Of a stretch of 64,000 bases of DNA, positions 9,873-20,672 are shown piece after piece (the first letter of the stretch is position 1; each line of letters starts with the position of its first letter). Made by a program: the position numbers and the translations under genes. The notes under the pieces were generated by a model. The model saw only the letters and a program-made list of their open reading frames with translations. It searched no databases and was not told where the DNA came from. The stretch spans positions 62,001 to 126,000 of the forward strand of contig CAUJNA010003735.1 of NCBI GenBank assembly GCA_963377175.1. The letters are read 5' to 3'. This DNA comes from Effrenium voratum. Taxonomy: Eukaryota; Sar; Dinophyceae; Suessiales; Symbiodiniaceae.

Positions 9873-10570
9873 GCTGGCAATGTTGAGCCCGGAGCAATAA
9901 ACCCCTGTTTACTAAAGTATGGGGGTGGAGGCCCCTCCAAAAGTGGTCTGAATCCCCACTAAAACCAGGGACGCCCCCATATTAGACAGGGGTGTATCCA
10001 TCCGGGGTGAACATTCTGTCTCACTTCCGTTCCGAGAAGGGACTGAAGAGTCACCTTTTGGGGTTTGGACCATCGGTGAAGAAGTTCCAAGACTTGTTTG
10101 GGCCTATTCAGGAAGTGGATGTGGTATGATGTTGACGCAAGGACTTGTACACACCGGTTTATTCAGAGGCCACTAAGGGGACACCCCTATGAGTCAAGGG
10201 GTTTGTTAATCCGGGGCTGACACTAGCGAGTGGCACGGTTAGCACATGGTTGCCACCCATTTCCTGGTTGAATTTTCCAAAAGCCTGCTTTAGGTGTACC
10301 CATTGGCAACTGATTGTTGCTTACTATCGTTGAGAAGACGAGAAGCAGGGGGCAGCGGAATTTCCGATGAGCAATACACATGTTGCGATCTTACAAGAGC
10401 TTGGGGGGCTGGTTTCTTCCGCCCTTTTCCTTGGTTTCCCCTTGGTTTCACTTTGATTTCCGTTGAAAACCTCTCTGACCAAGCCATATCTTGAGAAGGG
10501 GGTTCCCTCTGACAGATCTGAGCCTTTCTGCCCATGAAGGGCACTTGGGGTCGTTTCTGTCCACCGCTTC
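9873..10570. other. No gene recognised
   Basis: Contains imperfect duplications (for example GGGGGTGGAGGCCCCTCCAAAAGTGG near 9925-9950) and no supportable exon. A minus-strand frame crosses 10,290-11,027 but spans an element and a clear plus-strand exon, so I treat it as a shadow. Confidence 0.35.
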
Positions 10571-10842
10571 GAAGGACCCCAAGATGGCCTACGAGAAGAT
10601 GCTGGACATGGACGAGCGGCAACTCACCGCTGCCAAGGCGAGGCCAAGCGCGAATCGAGCTACTTGAGGGAGCGGATTGGCGCACTGAACTCGCTTGGGT
10701 GGTCAAAATTGAACAGGGAAACGCAGGTGTTGAGTCATTTTTGGTCCAGCTGTCCATTTGCCAGGGTTCCGTTTTGGTACCCATTTGTGACCCACAGCCA
10801 CTTGGAACTTGCAAGAAAAACCCACAATGACGTGGGAGGGTA
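10571..10842 (+). CDS. Two-exon terminal gene fragment split by a family D element
   Basis: Exon 1 (about 10,571-10,698) reads DPKMAYEKMLDMDERQLTAA and, after an apparent 1-base loss near 10,635-10,640, RESSYLRERIGALNSLG. The family D element gives GT at 10,699 and CACAG at 10,797. Exon 2 (10,798-10,842) continues HLELARKTHNDVGG and stops at TAA. The junction falls inside a glycine codon (GG|C). Joining across the element yields a natural ending; reading through does not keep this frame. It is charged and coiled-coil-like, of unknown function. The single-base discrepancy is either a pseudogene lesion or a sequence error. Confidence 0.45.
10697..10805 (+). repeat. Introner-like element family D
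   Basis: Ends GGTGGTCAAAATTGAAC and TTTGTGACCCACAGCCACTTGG. Intron boundaries would be 10,699-10,797. Confidence 0.6.
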
Positions 10843-11689
10843 ACGGGGATCCTTCCCTTTTGGAGGCGGTCCTTCACTTTTGGAGCGATTGAGCTGGCAT
10901 TGAGCTGGTTGATTTTCTGGCGTGTTAGTTTTCTTCGTCGGCTCTTTCGTTCTGTACGTGGGGCACGGGGGGGGGGCCAGAAAGCTGTGGTGAATAGGCA
11001 AGATAAGGAGTAAGGAGCTAGAAACAATGGAAATCATCAAGATCTGATGTCGTGCACGTTGTTTGGGTCTACCCTACTGGCTCCAAGCCAATTATGCCCC
11101 ACACAATGCATCCAAAGGATAGCTCAATTGGCATGTGCTAAAGTTATGAACAGGTTTCTAGCAGTTTGTGGGGATCCTGACAAAAGAAACAAACACAGAG
11201 CAGAAAAGCGTCAAACGTGCTTAGCAGCTAAAAGGTTCCATGTACAAGCTGGAGCGTCTGCCATGAGCTCAAGGGACCATTCCACTCAGGGTGTAGCTCT
11301 TGAGCATATGCTTCATGGATCTATGTCGAGTCAAATTCGGGGGGGGCCAAATTGGTGGCACCTAATGGGAGGGCCCGGTAACTGGAGGTTTGGCAGCTCC
11401 GGGCCTCAAAAGGGGCCCTGGTAGAAACAAAGGAACTGGATAAAAGGACCGAGTTTGGTGGGGAATCCATTCGAGGAGATGCCACCGAACAACAGTCATG
11501 AATGAAATCCGGGTATCTAATAGTTGCCAGGCATAAATGCCAATTTCCCCTGACCCTATTTGTTTACTCCTTTACAGAGACGCTCTAGGGTGGTTCCCCC
11601 CAACTTTTCTTTGTCGTTTGTTGGGAAATGTGTACACATTTAGCGACCCCCAGAGACGCGCAATTGGGCGGCTCCCCCCAATTTCACGA
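10843..11689. other. No gene recognised
   Basis: G-runs near 10,968-10,977 and 11,340-11,347, otherwise unique sequence. The 125-codon frame at 11,047-11,424 has no supporting splice or codon signal. Confidence 0.35.
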
Positions 11690-11767
11690 GCTCGGCGATG
11701 AGGAGGCGGAGCTTTTGAAGCCCATCCGCGTGCGCTTTACCGAGGACCGCGGCTTCGGCTGGCTTCG
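11690..11767 (+). CDS. Candidate exon, unknown product
   Basis: Frame HELGDEEAELLKPIRVRFTE..DRGFGWLR has strong third-position G/C and ends near a GT at 11,768. It is an acidic-then-basic segment with no recognised domain. Confidence 0.4.
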
Positions 11768-11868
11768 GTTTTTCGCTGGTTTCCCTTTTTTCACCGACCA
11801 AAAAGGGGGAAACCGCTGAAAGCCATGGAGACAGTGGGGATGATGTTTGTTTTGTGTGCATTTTGTGA

Positions 11869-12024
11869 TACAGTGGATGGTTGCGAAATCCCATGAAACA
11901 AACATGCACCACCGCAACCAGAAACCCTGGTTTCTGATTCGAGACCCCAACATAAATACCAGCAAATAGTGGTTTCAATTATGGTTTCAAAGTGGCGCGA
12001 AATGGATTTCGTGCATCCACAGTA
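11869..12024. repeat. Introner-like element family B
   Basis: TACAGTGGATGG at the left and GATTTCGTGCATCCACAGTA at the right. The core includes ACCCTGGTTTCTGATTCGAG and TGGTTTCAATTATGGTTTCAA. Confidence 0.65.
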
Positions 12025-13198
12025 TGGGGCTGTCTTTTTTTAAGGTTGGGCCCCCACCCTCGAAAAAAGATCCCCCCCCTTCTAGCTACAATTAGTTTAC
12101 TCGCAGAAGTCATGACATTAGGTACCCCACAACCCCATTCTGAGTATTTGGACCCTTACAGTCGTTTTTGTTGAGGGCACCCGTTTTTGGGTTTCTTGGA
12201 AGGAAGCATCCGAAGGCAACCCCACCCATGTTTTGAGGTGCTTGAGAGAAACCCAGGTGGGTTTGGGTAATGGGCTTCATTTGCTCGTTGGTCAAACTTT
12301 GCAGGCGACGAATAGGGAGGGAGCCAAGCGTTCCAGCCAGGGCCAACAGGAAGCTCCTCTATTGGTTTTGGGGGTTGATCTGCAGGGTTGCCAAAGGGGC
12401 CAGTGAATGATGCGGAGAGCGACCCAAGGAAAAGCAAAGTCTTTCTACGTGACCCTCTGGTCGGTTCCACATGGCGGCAGTAGACTTGGGCCTCAGAATC
12501 GCTACTGATTGACAGGATGTGTCCCATTGCAGGATCTTAATTTGGTGGAGAAAGGGCCAAGACTCTCTCGCTAGAGGTTTCATACAAGGAGACCTCTCTT
12601 CCCAAACCGCCGCACATTGCACATGCCTTCTAATCATCCGGTGGGTTTATGGCAAGTATCCTTTTCCCGGGTAAGAAAAAAAGGGGGGGACCTCGAACTG
12701 CAAGGCGCCTTTGGCATCTCTGGGAAGCCGTAAGCCGTAAGGAGTGATGGTTTTGCCCCGTTTGGGTAGAACGCTGAGAGACTTGGTTGTTGTTGATCTG
12801 CCCAAATGGGTAGAACGTGTTGATAGAATTGGGTGGACAACTGATGAAGCATTGCTTTGTTCCCTGTTGGTTTCCTCTTCCGGGATCAGGTTTCTTGACA
12901 CACTTAACGGGTCTTTGGAGCAACACTACAACCAAACATTCCCAGAACCACGACGCGCCATTTTGTGGCGCCGCCGCCTGTCTTGCCTGTCTCAGGGGTC
13001 CATTTCTTGCTTAAGACTTGCCCAACGCCTGTCGCCTCGGCAAGCGGAATTGGGGGGGGAGTGACCCTGGGAGTTTCGTTCGTACTTCCATTTGTTCTCT
13101 TTCGTATAGAAGCCAAGAGACATGAAATTTCGGGACCCCCCCGTAGTCCCCTCCCCCTCAGTCGATAGGGGGGTGGGGCCCAACTCCCTGCTTGCCAG
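12025..13198. other. No gene recognised
   Basis: I found no supportable exon. The phrase TTTGGGTAGAACG near 12,757-12,773 recurs as AATGGGTAGAACG at 12,806-12,818. Confidence 0.3.
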
Positions 13199-13321
13199 GG
13201 CCCGGACCGCACCATGGACGGCAAGACGCAGTACCCCAAGGCCTGGCCATTCCCTGGGTTTGGTGACCCGTATGGGCTTCCATTCTCACGAAGGGGAATC
13301 GGATTTACCAAAAGCACATGA
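13199..13321 (+). CDS. Candidate exon, unknown product
   Basis: Follows CTTGCCAG at 13,191-13,198 and reads GPDRTMDGKTQYPKAWPFPG and on to a TGA at 13,319-13,321. An earlier donor, GGTGACC, at about 13,260 is equally possible. Third-position G/C is high in the first half. Product not recognised. Confidence 0.4.
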   Translation, partial: GPDRTMDGKTQYPKAWPFPGFGDPYGLPFSRRGIGFTKST

Positions 13322-14107
13322 GACCGTCCTTGGAAGAATCGGATTCCGTTTGTTCGAATCTATAGGGTGAGTGGTGGCTCTTCTTTTTCTCCATTGGAGG
13401 CGGGGTTCGCCCAGAATCTAAGGCAGCACAAGGGTGCCCTTTTTTCCCCACAGCAGGCGGGAAGACGTGGCGTTCGGGAAACCCCCGACACGAGTGGTTC
13501 CCTTTGGATTCCCTTGGAGTTCCACCCGACAAGGGGTGAAGTTGAAAGCAAGCAAAAGGCACGTGAGCACCCCCTTCGCCTCCAACAAGATGTCCCTTTG
13601 GGCTCCCAACCCCTCCCCCCCCCCGGCAGCGCCCAGCTGGCTCGGTGAGTCGCCGAACGTATGAAGCTCCCATCCCGGGTCAGATTCGTTGGAGATAGAT
13701 GGATCCCACTTGGGCTCCGACCAGCCAGGTGGGACAAGTTGCTTGAGCATACCCCCTACTCCAAATGCCCGCCTTTTTTTAGGGTATTTGTGGGAGAGCC
13801 TGGTTTTCCATGGTAAATACCCCCTTTTTTAGTAGAGGGTCGACATCATACCCTGAAAAAAGTGGGTATTGGGTGTAGGGGGTATAACTGATTTCATGGA
13901 TTCCACAAAGGTTTCGACGTCCCGACACCCTTTTTTCGCATGGGAACCAAGGGCTTGCCTGAAAGGAGAAAGTTTGAAGGGGTAGGCCAAGTAGACCGAT
14001 CCACCCCAAACCCCAAAACCCCACTTCTCATCAATTAAAGTCAGCAATGGACATGAACGATTCTTTTAATCTGAACGATGGGCCAGTCGAGTTCGACAAC
14101 CCGCTGA
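13322..14107. other. No clear gene
   Basis: Includes C-rich runs at 13,612-13,622 and open frames on both strands that look compositional. An alternative plus frame at 14,047-14,110 (MDMNDSFNLNDGPVEFDNPL) could be the start of the exon that follows if a frameshift is allowed. Confidence 0.3.
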
Positions 14108-14262
14108 GTGTTTGCTGGGCTCGCTGGACGTGCGTCGCTGGATCGCTCGAGTTTTCGAATGCTCGAGGCCACGGAGGTGCCGGGGATCTCAGGCCAGGCG
14201 ACGATTCTGGACCTGCGGCTCAAGTTGGCCAAGGCGGAGGATCTGCCGCTGGAGGAGCCCCT
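14108..14262 (+). CDS. Candidate exon, unknown product
   Basis: The frame FRMLEATEVPGISGQATILD followed by LRLKLAKAEDLPLEEPLP is the most G/C-ending of three open frames and stops behaving as coding at a G-rich tract after 14,262. Acidic-amphipathic. No domain recognised. Confidence 0.4.
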
Positions 14263-14880
14263 TCCGGGTTCGGGGGAGGGGCAAGGGGGGTGCGTCGGCA
14301 AGGGGGGGGAGGAGAAAAGAGAGGAAGCTGGTTTGACATGCGATTTTTTTGTTTTGAGGTTCACCAAGTAGGTAGCGGACAGGGAGTTTGGGGGGGGAAC
14401 GGGAGCTCGGGAGTGTTGTAAACAAAAGCCAAAGGGAACAACTGGCACATTTTGGAGGTTCCACCAACCGCAAGGCATCCTTTCTTAGGCCTCTGCTTTG
14501 GGTGGGGTGATGTCAGATAAGTCTTTGAGGATCTCGATCCATTGGGAGAGGAGGTTAGAGCTTTAGCTCGGGAGAAGCAGGGCCAAAGCCGTGAGTGCCT
14601 TCAACAAGTGTGTATATATACGTGTACATATATATATATATGTTGAATTCCGGGACCACCCAAACAAACGTAGGCGGTATCCTTGTGGTTTCCCCTTAAA
14701 GCCGCCCAACAAGTTTACCCTGAACACAGCCACATATTCGGGGACACAGCCCGCCATGTAAATGTCCATAGGGTCCGTGTCCAGCACTGCGCCTGGGCGA
14801 TGTCTGGCGGAGGACACGGCGACCTGACAACCCAACAACCCCATAGGCGTCTTTTTGATCGGTTTGGTTAGAAGGGAAAC
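14263..14880. other. No gene recognised; TA repeat
   Basis: G-rich 14,270-14,310 and a TA/GTATA microsatellite at about 14,608-14,642. Nothing else that I can support. Confidence 0.35.
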
Positions 14881-15115
14881 CCATCTATTTTTGCCAAAAG
14901 GTCGCGTACGGTGGGCCCCCTTTTTTCCTCCGCCTTATTTGGGGAAGGGTGTTCCTGTACGGGTTTTTGTTAGGGCGTCGTGTTTCCTTATTTTGGAAAG
15001 CGTTTCCTTTAAGGGTCCCTAAGGGGCACCCAGTTGCCTTCCTTGGGGAAGGTTTTCCTTGTACATTGTTTTTGGGCAATGCCCCTGGTTTCTGGGCAAA
15101 CTGGCCAGCCTTTTG
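14881..15115. repeat. Interspersed repeat family F, copy 1
   Basis: Shares GGTGGGCCCC, CTTATTTGGGGAAGGGT, GGCGTCGTGTTTCC, GGAAAGCGTTTCCTTTAAGG and GGGGCACC with 19,362-19,545. About 230 bp; inverted ends not obvious. Confidence 0.6.
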
Positions 15116-15164
15116 CTTGGTTGCCCAAAGGAGCCCCGTCCATTTTCCCTTTACCTTCAAATCC

Positions 15165-15316
15165 CACTGTGGACGGACAAAATCCATTTCGCACCACTTT
15201 GATTGAACCCATCACATTTATTGGTATTTACGTTGGGGAGTCATATCAGAAACCAGGCTTTCTCAACGGCGTGTTATTTGGATGTCGCAACATCCACAGG
15301 ATCCCAACTTCTTCAG
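15165..15316 (+). repeat. Introner-like element family B, long copy
   Basis: Begins CACTGTGGACGGACAAAATC and contains TTGGTATTTACGTTGGGGAG and CAGAAACCAGGCTTTCTCAA. It runs into CTTCTTCAG at 15,316, which is directly followed by a candidate exon. The right TIR is not present, so the acceptor may be host-derived. Confidence 0.5.
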
Positions 15317-15456
15317 GCCTCCCGGTGCCAACCGCCAAGCAGGACATCAACGTCTTCGCAGGGGACACGAGCCTCACGGATGACCTCCGGCTCCACGAGT
15401 GCTTCATGGACCAGCCGCCGGTGTCAAAACGCGAAGACTCGAAGAAGAGATTTTGA
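15317..15456 (+). CDS. Candidate terminal exon, unknown product
   Basis: After CTTCTTCAG the frame LPVPTAKQDINVFAGDTSLT..DDLRLHECFMDQ..KREDSKKRF runs to TGA at 15,454-15,456. Mostly G/C at third positions, acidic middle, basic tail. No recognised family. Confidence 0.45.
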
Positions 15457-15599
15457 GGAAAAGGCCTGTACTGCTATTGGGTTGGATCTTTAGACTTTAA
15501 CTTTTTGGATTCTCCTCATATTTCCTTTCAACACGCAAAGGATCTACAGCACCCAAGAGAGGCCACCTTCCCTTTTGCTGAAATGAATACTGCACTGTA

Positions 15600-15695
15600 C
15601 CTTGGCAAGTCTTTGTTTCTTCCGGTTCTGTTCATTTTCAGCGGGCTGCAACAAGCCGAGCTTCTTTTTTTTGCTGCCATGCCAAGGGTTGTGAA
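15600..15695. repeat. Interspersed repeat family G, copy 1
   Basis: CAACAAGCCGAGCTTC..GCCATGCCAAGGGTTGTGAAG. Related sequences are at 42,485-42,590 and 57,340-57,450 (GGGTTGTGAAGTT, GCAACAAACCAAGTTG). Confidence 0.55.
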
Positions 15696-15814
15696 GTTTG
15701 TAATTTTTCCCTGTCCGTTTATTATTATTTTTAGTTTTATTCCCCAACAGCTGCAAGCTTTGGGGTCTCAGCCCAGATAGGCTCCGGGGTGGTTCGGGGC
15801 GACCCTGAGCTAAG

Positions 15815-16480
15815 GTTCCACCAGGGTTCCACCAGGGGTTCCACCAGGGTTCCACCAGGGTTCCACCAGGGTTCCACCAGGGTTCCACCAGGGTTCCACC
15901 AGAGTTCCACCAGGGTTCCACCAGGGTTCCACCAGGGTGCCACCAGGTTCTGCAAGGGCGGGGTGGTCTGGGGTGGTTTGAGGTAAGGTTCCACCAGGTT
16001 CTGCGAGGGCTGCAGGGTGGTCCGGGGTGGTTTGAGGTAAGGTTCCACGAGGGTTCCACCAGGTTTCCACCAGGGTTCCACCAGCCCGTCGTGCTCCGGA
16101 CGAGGGTTCCACCAAGGTTCCACCAATTTCTTCGAGGGTGCGGCGTGGTCCGGGGAAGGTTCCACGAGGGTTCCACCAGAGTTTCACCAGGGTTCCACCA
16201 GCGGTCCGGGCTGGTTTGAGGTAATGTTCCATGAGAATTCCACCACAATTCCACCAGGTTTTGCAAGGTAAGGTTCCATTCCAGCACGGTTCTAGCAGGG
16301 TCCCACGAGGTTCTGCAAGGGCTGCGGGGTGGTCCGGGGTGGTTTGAGGTAAGGTTGTATGAGGGTTGCAGGGTTCCACAAGATTCTGCGAGGGCTGTGG
16401 GCCCTGAGGCTTCACAGGGTTCCACAAAGCTCTGCAAGGATTCCACACGGGTTCCACAAGGCTCCACAATGCTCCACCAA
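15815..16480. repeat. GGGTTCCACCA minisatellite (11 bp)
   Basis: Near-perfect 11-bp units from 15,815 to about 15,950, then diverged units interleaved with GGGTGGTCCGGGGTGGTTTG-type segments to about 16,480. The 11-bp period puts the units in shifting frames and gives long minus-strand pseudo-ORFs (repeats of WWNPGGTLVEP). Not a gene. Confidence 0.85.
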
Positions 16481-16790
16481 GGATGTGTCGTGCGCCCGTC
16501 GTCTGAAAAGCCATCGGATCAAGATCGCTTTGCTCATGGGCGGAACACTAAGCAAAACCGACATCAATGGTTTTTAGCACACTTTCACTGTTTTGTGACT
16601 TGCTCACTTGCTCAGGCAAATGTTGGCTTTGTGGCAAATCAGATCACGTCGCTGCGGAACTCACGGTGCAGCAGAGTAAATGCTTGGCATTGCTGCTTGG
16701 TGGGCTTTGGGTTCCAAGAATTCCACGAGGCTGCGAGGGCTATGAGGTCAGAAGGTTTCCACCAAATTCTGCAAAAGCTATGGGCCGTTT

Positions 16791-17180
16791 GGGCCCGATC
16801 GGCCCCGATTGCGCCATCGCGCCCCGATCGTACCAAGCTGGCATCGCCTAGTTTTGCTATAGATACAGTTGCAATCCGCATACTAAGGAAAACCGGCGTT
16901 GAGCTATAATATGGGTTGCACCACGGGACGATCGGGGCCCGATTGCACCGTCGGGCCCCGTCAATTGTACCAAGCTGGCATCGCCTAGTTTTGATATAGA
17001 TACAGTTGCAATCCGCACGCCACGGAAAACCGGCGTTGAGCTATAATATGGGTGGCTGGGGTGACGATCGGGGCCCGATTGCACCGTCGGGCCCCATTAA
17101 GGCCCCGATTGCACCGTCGGGCCCCGATCGGGCCCCGATTGCGTCGTCGGGCCCCGATCAGGGCGAGATTGCGCTGTCAC
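16791..17180. repeat. GGGCCCCGATTGC satellite with 137-bp unit
   Basis: TACCAAGCTGGCATCGCCTA starts at 16,831 and again at 16,968, giving a 137-bp tandem unit that ends GGCGTTGAGCTATAATATGG. It is followed by short GGCCCCGATTGCACCGTCG units to 17,170. Confidence 0.75.
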
Positions 17181-17867
17181 TCGTAGCTTTGCTTTACAAG
17201 GCGGCATCCTCAGCAACAGCGGCGGTAAGGATGGTCCCGGGGCGTTCCGCGAGGATTCTGGGAGGGTGTGGTGCTATTGGGGATATCGCCCGAGCTTATT
17301 TTTATTTGTTTCAGGATTTTATCACTATTGAGCATATGTTCTCGTTTCTTCCACGGGGGCGAAACAGCAGACAGAAGAAGCCACCTGCAGTTTTTTGTGG
17401 GTTCCTGTTTGGAGACGAGCCCCGAACTCCCTTTGGCGGACATGACTTAAGTGGGACTTCCGCCAACCATTTTCGAAGTTGCTCCAACAACGAAATCTTG
17501 GACACCAAAACGGGGGTCTCGCCAATGGGACTCCCTCAACTTCCGTTTGCTTAAAACTATGTTTTACTTTCTTCTGTTGGCTTTGAAAGGAATCTAGCAC
17601 TAGTGGACATACTTGTATTTTTTTCCAGGGGGCCGAAGCAAATGGAGGTCAAGCATGGATCGTTTCTGTTTGGGGATCACTTGTTTCGTGCAGTGCTCCT
17701 CTCGACTGGCTGACCGACTCGCTCCGGAATCGGCCCCGGGCCGGCTGAGGCCAAGCCATTGCTCCAAAGGTAGAGCCCAACAAGTAGGGTTCTCCTCCCC
17801 AAATGGATGGCTTGCTTGGGGTTCCAGGTTACTCTGAATGAGTTGATGTGCGTCCAAATGTTTCTTG
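17181..17867. repeat. Unannotated stretch with repeat family H (17,545-17,650)
   Basis: CTTCTGTTGGCTTTGAAAGG..AATCTAGCACTA..GGGGGCCGAAGCAAATGGAG resembles 43,683-43,785 and 60,130-60,245. No exon supported, although an open frame at 17,006-17,554 exists. Confidence 0.45.
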
Positions 17868-17980
17868 GTGGCTCCCAGCCATCCCCGTAGCCTTTTGGCC
17901 TTTTAGTGTTTAGTGGTAGTTTCCATTTAACCCGCTAAAAGTTAGTCACTTTTAGGGGGGGATCAGTTCGGGCAGCCTAG
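17868..17980 (+). repeat. Introner-like element family C'
   Basis: GTGGCTCCCAGCCATCCCCG at the start, TTTAGTGGTAGTTTCCATTT and CTAAAAGTTAGTCACTTTTA in the middle, and GGGCAGCCTAG at the end. Near-identical to 33,345-33,455 and 40,613-40,736. GT at 17,868 and TAG at 17,980. Confidence 0.65.
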
Positions 17981-18118
17981 GTTTCCAAGATATGTCCTTC
18001 GACTGCTTGAGCAACCAGGCCCATCGCTTCTCGGATGTCCTGGCTTCTCGCCAGGACTGGATGGGCTCCGGCCTGGATGATTGGCCGCCCCGGCTCACGG
18101 CCGCTTGCCTCAGAATGG
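17981..18118 (+). CDS. Candidate exon directly after element C'
   Basis: Starts at the element edge and reads MSFDCLSNQAHRFSDVLASR then QDWMGSGLDDWPPRLTAACL, ending at a GGGTCTG donor near 18,119. Third positions are strongly G/C. Looks like globular protein but no family recognised. Confidence 0.48.
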
Positions 18119-18838
18119 GTCTGTCTCAAAATTCGACACCAAACATGTCTACATGCCATGTGTCAGTAGTCGACTGTTGCTGGTTGACTGTTGGTTTGTG
18201 CTGGACATTGGGCAGGGCTCCTTAAAAGATACATTTTGCCCATTTGAAACATGGCTTTTTCCACCAAAATAAAGGGACACTCCCATTTACAAGTTGCAAT
18301 GTTCAGGTATTTTTCATGTAAGAATCCCTGTTAGGGGGACAACGGTCGGCGGGTCCCAGCAGTGGGAGCAGTCCTCCGGTCGCAGGCCTGGCGCGCTTGG
18401 AATGTGAAGCTATACGAGCCAGGTTGACGTCCCAGACCGGTCCCTGGAGTCCTGCGAGTCAACTTTTTGTCGGCTGTGTCCCCCAGAGAGAAAAAGTCAT
18501 CAGGATTCCAAGCAGCAACAGGCTAGGATGGGGGGGGTCGGCGGATTTGGGGCTCCAAAAGATTCCTGAAATCTTGATGTTGACCCAGGATGGATCAAAT
18601 CTGATTTGTTGTTTTGGATTGGGAGAGGAGATCCGGATCACTTTTGAGGGTGCGGCCCCCCCAAAAAAAACTATTGTGAGGTTGATTCATCCAGCTCAAC
18701 CTGCTTGTGGGTGTGGGTGTGTGTGGGTGTGGACGGGTGCGTGGGGGAGGGACGGGAGGGGAGAGAGGAGAGAGAGGGGAGGGGAGAGAGGGAGGGTCCC
18801 TTAGGAAGATGCAAGGGGAAGTACGAGGAACCGAGCAA
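18119..18838. other. Sparse region, one weak exon and purine-rich repeats
   Basis: A short G/C-ending frame at about 18,352-18,421 (GAVLRSQAWRAWNVKLYEP) precedes GGTTGACG and may be an exon. GTGTGGGTGTGGG and GAGAGGAGAGAGAGG microsatellites occupy about 18,708-18,800. Confidence 0.3.
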
Positions 18839-18946
18839 GCTGGCGCTCAGTAGGGAATGAGGGAATGAACCTGGGGATCCCCCCTCAAAGGAAACCATCA
18901 GTTGATGGTTCATCTCGGGGTCATTCCATGTCTCATTCTCTGCATC
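18839..18946. repeat. Inverted-repeat element family I, copy 1
   Basis: Starts GCTGGCGCTCAGTAGGGAAT; the exact complement of its first 17 bases ends the 39.7-kb copy. Contains CTCAAAGGAAACCATC, shared with 24,635-24,733. Confidence 0.5.
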
Positions 18947-19069
18947 TCTCCCACCAAGCAAAGGGGGGCTTCTTGTTTCTAGCACCCCACGGGTTTCTGT
19001 CCATCCTTGTAAACCATCCCTTGTAAACCATGCAACTCATATCTCTCGCACCGATGGCAATTGCTCCAG

Positions 19070-19165
19070 CGAACCCCGGGTCCGGTGCCCCGTCCCATGA
19101 GGTGAAGCCGCGCATCGCCGGCTTCGAGCTCCATGTCGTAGTGCCGGCCATGCATGGGAGCCCAG
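19070..19165 (+). CDS. Candidate internal exon, unknown product
   Basis: Bounded by TTGCTCCAG upstream and CCCAG|GTGCGC downstream, a good acceptor/donor pair. The frame NPGSGAPSHEVKPRIAGFEL..HVVVPAMHGSP has almost all third positions G or C. The beta-like HVVVPAMHG suggests a folded domain; not recognised. Confidence 0.48.
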
Positions 19166-19179
19166 GTGCGCAAATGCCC

Positions 19180-19305
19180 ACGTACGGGGGGGAGGGGTGG
19201 GAGAGGGGGGAAGGGGGGGGAGAGGGGTGGGAGGGGCAGGAGAGGGGGGGGGGGAGGGGTGGGAGAGGGGGGGGGGAGAGGGGGGAGGGGGGGAGAGGGA
19301 GGAAA
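19180..19305 (+). repeat. G-rich GGGGAGAGGGG tract
   Basis: Plus strand is almost only G and A with many G3-G9 runs, so G-quadruplex formation is possible. Confidence 0.8.
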
Positions 19306-19361
19306 CCTGGTTAGTTTGGTAAGAAATAGAGATGGGTTTCATGCCCCATTTACCAAAAAAA

Positions 19362-19545
19362 CTAATCTATGCCAGAAGGTCGAGTATGGTGGGCCCCGCT
19401 TTTCCTCCTCCTTATTTGGGGAAGGGTTTTCCTTTCAGGTTTTTGGTGAGGGGCGTCGTGTTTCCGTGTTTTGGGAAGCGTTTCCTTTAAGGGTCTCCAA
19501 GGGGCACGTCTCCCTGGGTTTGGGACAACCTTTTTCCTTGCCTCC
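19362..19545. repeat. Interspersed repeat family F, copy 2
   Basis: Same phrases as 14,881-15,115: GTATGGTGGGCCCC, TTATTTGGGGAAGGGT, GGGCGTCGTGTTTCC, GGGAAGCGTTTCCTTTAAGG. Confidence 0.6.
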
Positions 19546-20069
19546 GAACTTCTCCAAGCCCAGAAGCGCCTGGTTTCAACAAGCCTTAAGCGCCCCCGGT
19601 TGCCCAGTGGACTCCACGGGTGAGATTTGTTGAAATGCATTTTGGTGGGATTCAAAGAGGGGATTTACGTTTGCCACTGCCATGCCCTTTGGCCACTCCG
19701 TTTCGGTTGCTCTTGGGTTGCCTTAAACGGGATGCCTAAAGGATGCCAACACATGCCTGTGAGAAGAACCCCAAGGGCCAAAGCTGGGCCAAGTCGACCT
19801 TGAACCTTTCAACATCTTTGGACACTGTTTGGTTGCCCCGCGACTAAGGACTTTTGCATAGGGTCTGGGTGCGAGTCGGCTTGATGGTCCGCATTGCACT
19901 TGAGGCGTGCAGGGTTCATTAACAACAAACACCTCAGTTGCTTTGGTTTTCCGCTTTTGATCCATTTTTAGTCATGGGCCCAAAAGGTAACCTTTTGTTT
20001 CTGGGTCCTTTGAGCAACTGAGAAACACATCTGGGCGAAAGACAGCGACCAGGGAGGCTTGCTGGCGCG
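19546..20069. other. No gene recognised
   Basis: Unique-looking sequence with no exon, repeat edge or structural signal that I can support. Confidence 0.35.
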
Positions 20070-20188
20070 AGTCGCGCACCGTCGCGAGCCGGGGTGGCTG
20101 AGTGGCTGAGGCGCGACACCTCAGAGTGGGACAAGGGGAAGCTCATTGGCTACCAGGAGCAGAACTTGGCGCGGGGCCCCGCGCTCGC
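20070..20188 (+). CDS. Candidate exon, unknown product
   Basis: The frame AEWLRRDTSEWDKGKLIGYQ then EQNLARGPA is hydrophilic with G/C-ending codons, and ends at a T-run at 20,190. Acceptor and donor are not clear. No family recognised. Confidence 0.38.
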
Positions 20189-20369
20189 ATTTTTTTTTTG
20201 CTCTCGGCCGAAGGGCTCAAGCAGCTATGTCTGGTTTTTTGGCGTTTTTTGAGGGTACCCTTCGCTGGTTTGTTTCAAAGGGAAGCCAAAAGGGAAAAAC
20301 CACATTTTGTCTGCGGGGGGTGGGGTTGCAAGATTTTGACCCAACACTGGGAGTCGGTTTAGCCCTGGT

Positions 20370-20672
20370 CCTGGTTGGCTGGTTGGTTGGTTGGGTGGGG
20401 GGCTGGTTGGTGGTTTGGTTGGTGGTTGGTGGTTGGTGGTTGGTGGGTTGGTGGGTTGGTGGTTGGTGGGTTGGTGGGTTGGTGGGTTGGTGGGTTGGTG
20501 GGTTGGTGGTTGGTTGGTGGGTTGGTGGGTTGGTGGGTTGGTGGGTTGGTGGGGTTGGTGGGTTGGTGGTGGGGGTGGGTTGGGGGGTTGGTTGGGGGGT
20601 TGGTTGGCTGGTTGGTTGGTTGGTTGGTTGGTTGGTTGGTTGGTTGGTTGGTTGGTTGGTTGGTTGGTTGGA
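20370..20672 (+). repeat. (TTGG)n / (GGTTGGTGGGTT)n satellite
   Basis: About 300 bp of G and T on the plus strand, giving W/G/V-rich pseudo-ORFs in all plus frames and PTN-rich ones on the minus strand. Not genes. Confidence 0.9.

Noticed and set aside
9482..9940. 152-codon minus-strand frame
   Set aside because: Crosses a family C element, a good plus-strand exon and a family B element.
15544..16514. 307- and 234-codon minus-strand frames with WWNPGGTLVEP repeats
   Set aside because: Translation of the 11-bp GGGTTCCACCA minisatellite; unit length not a multiple of three and frames overlap.
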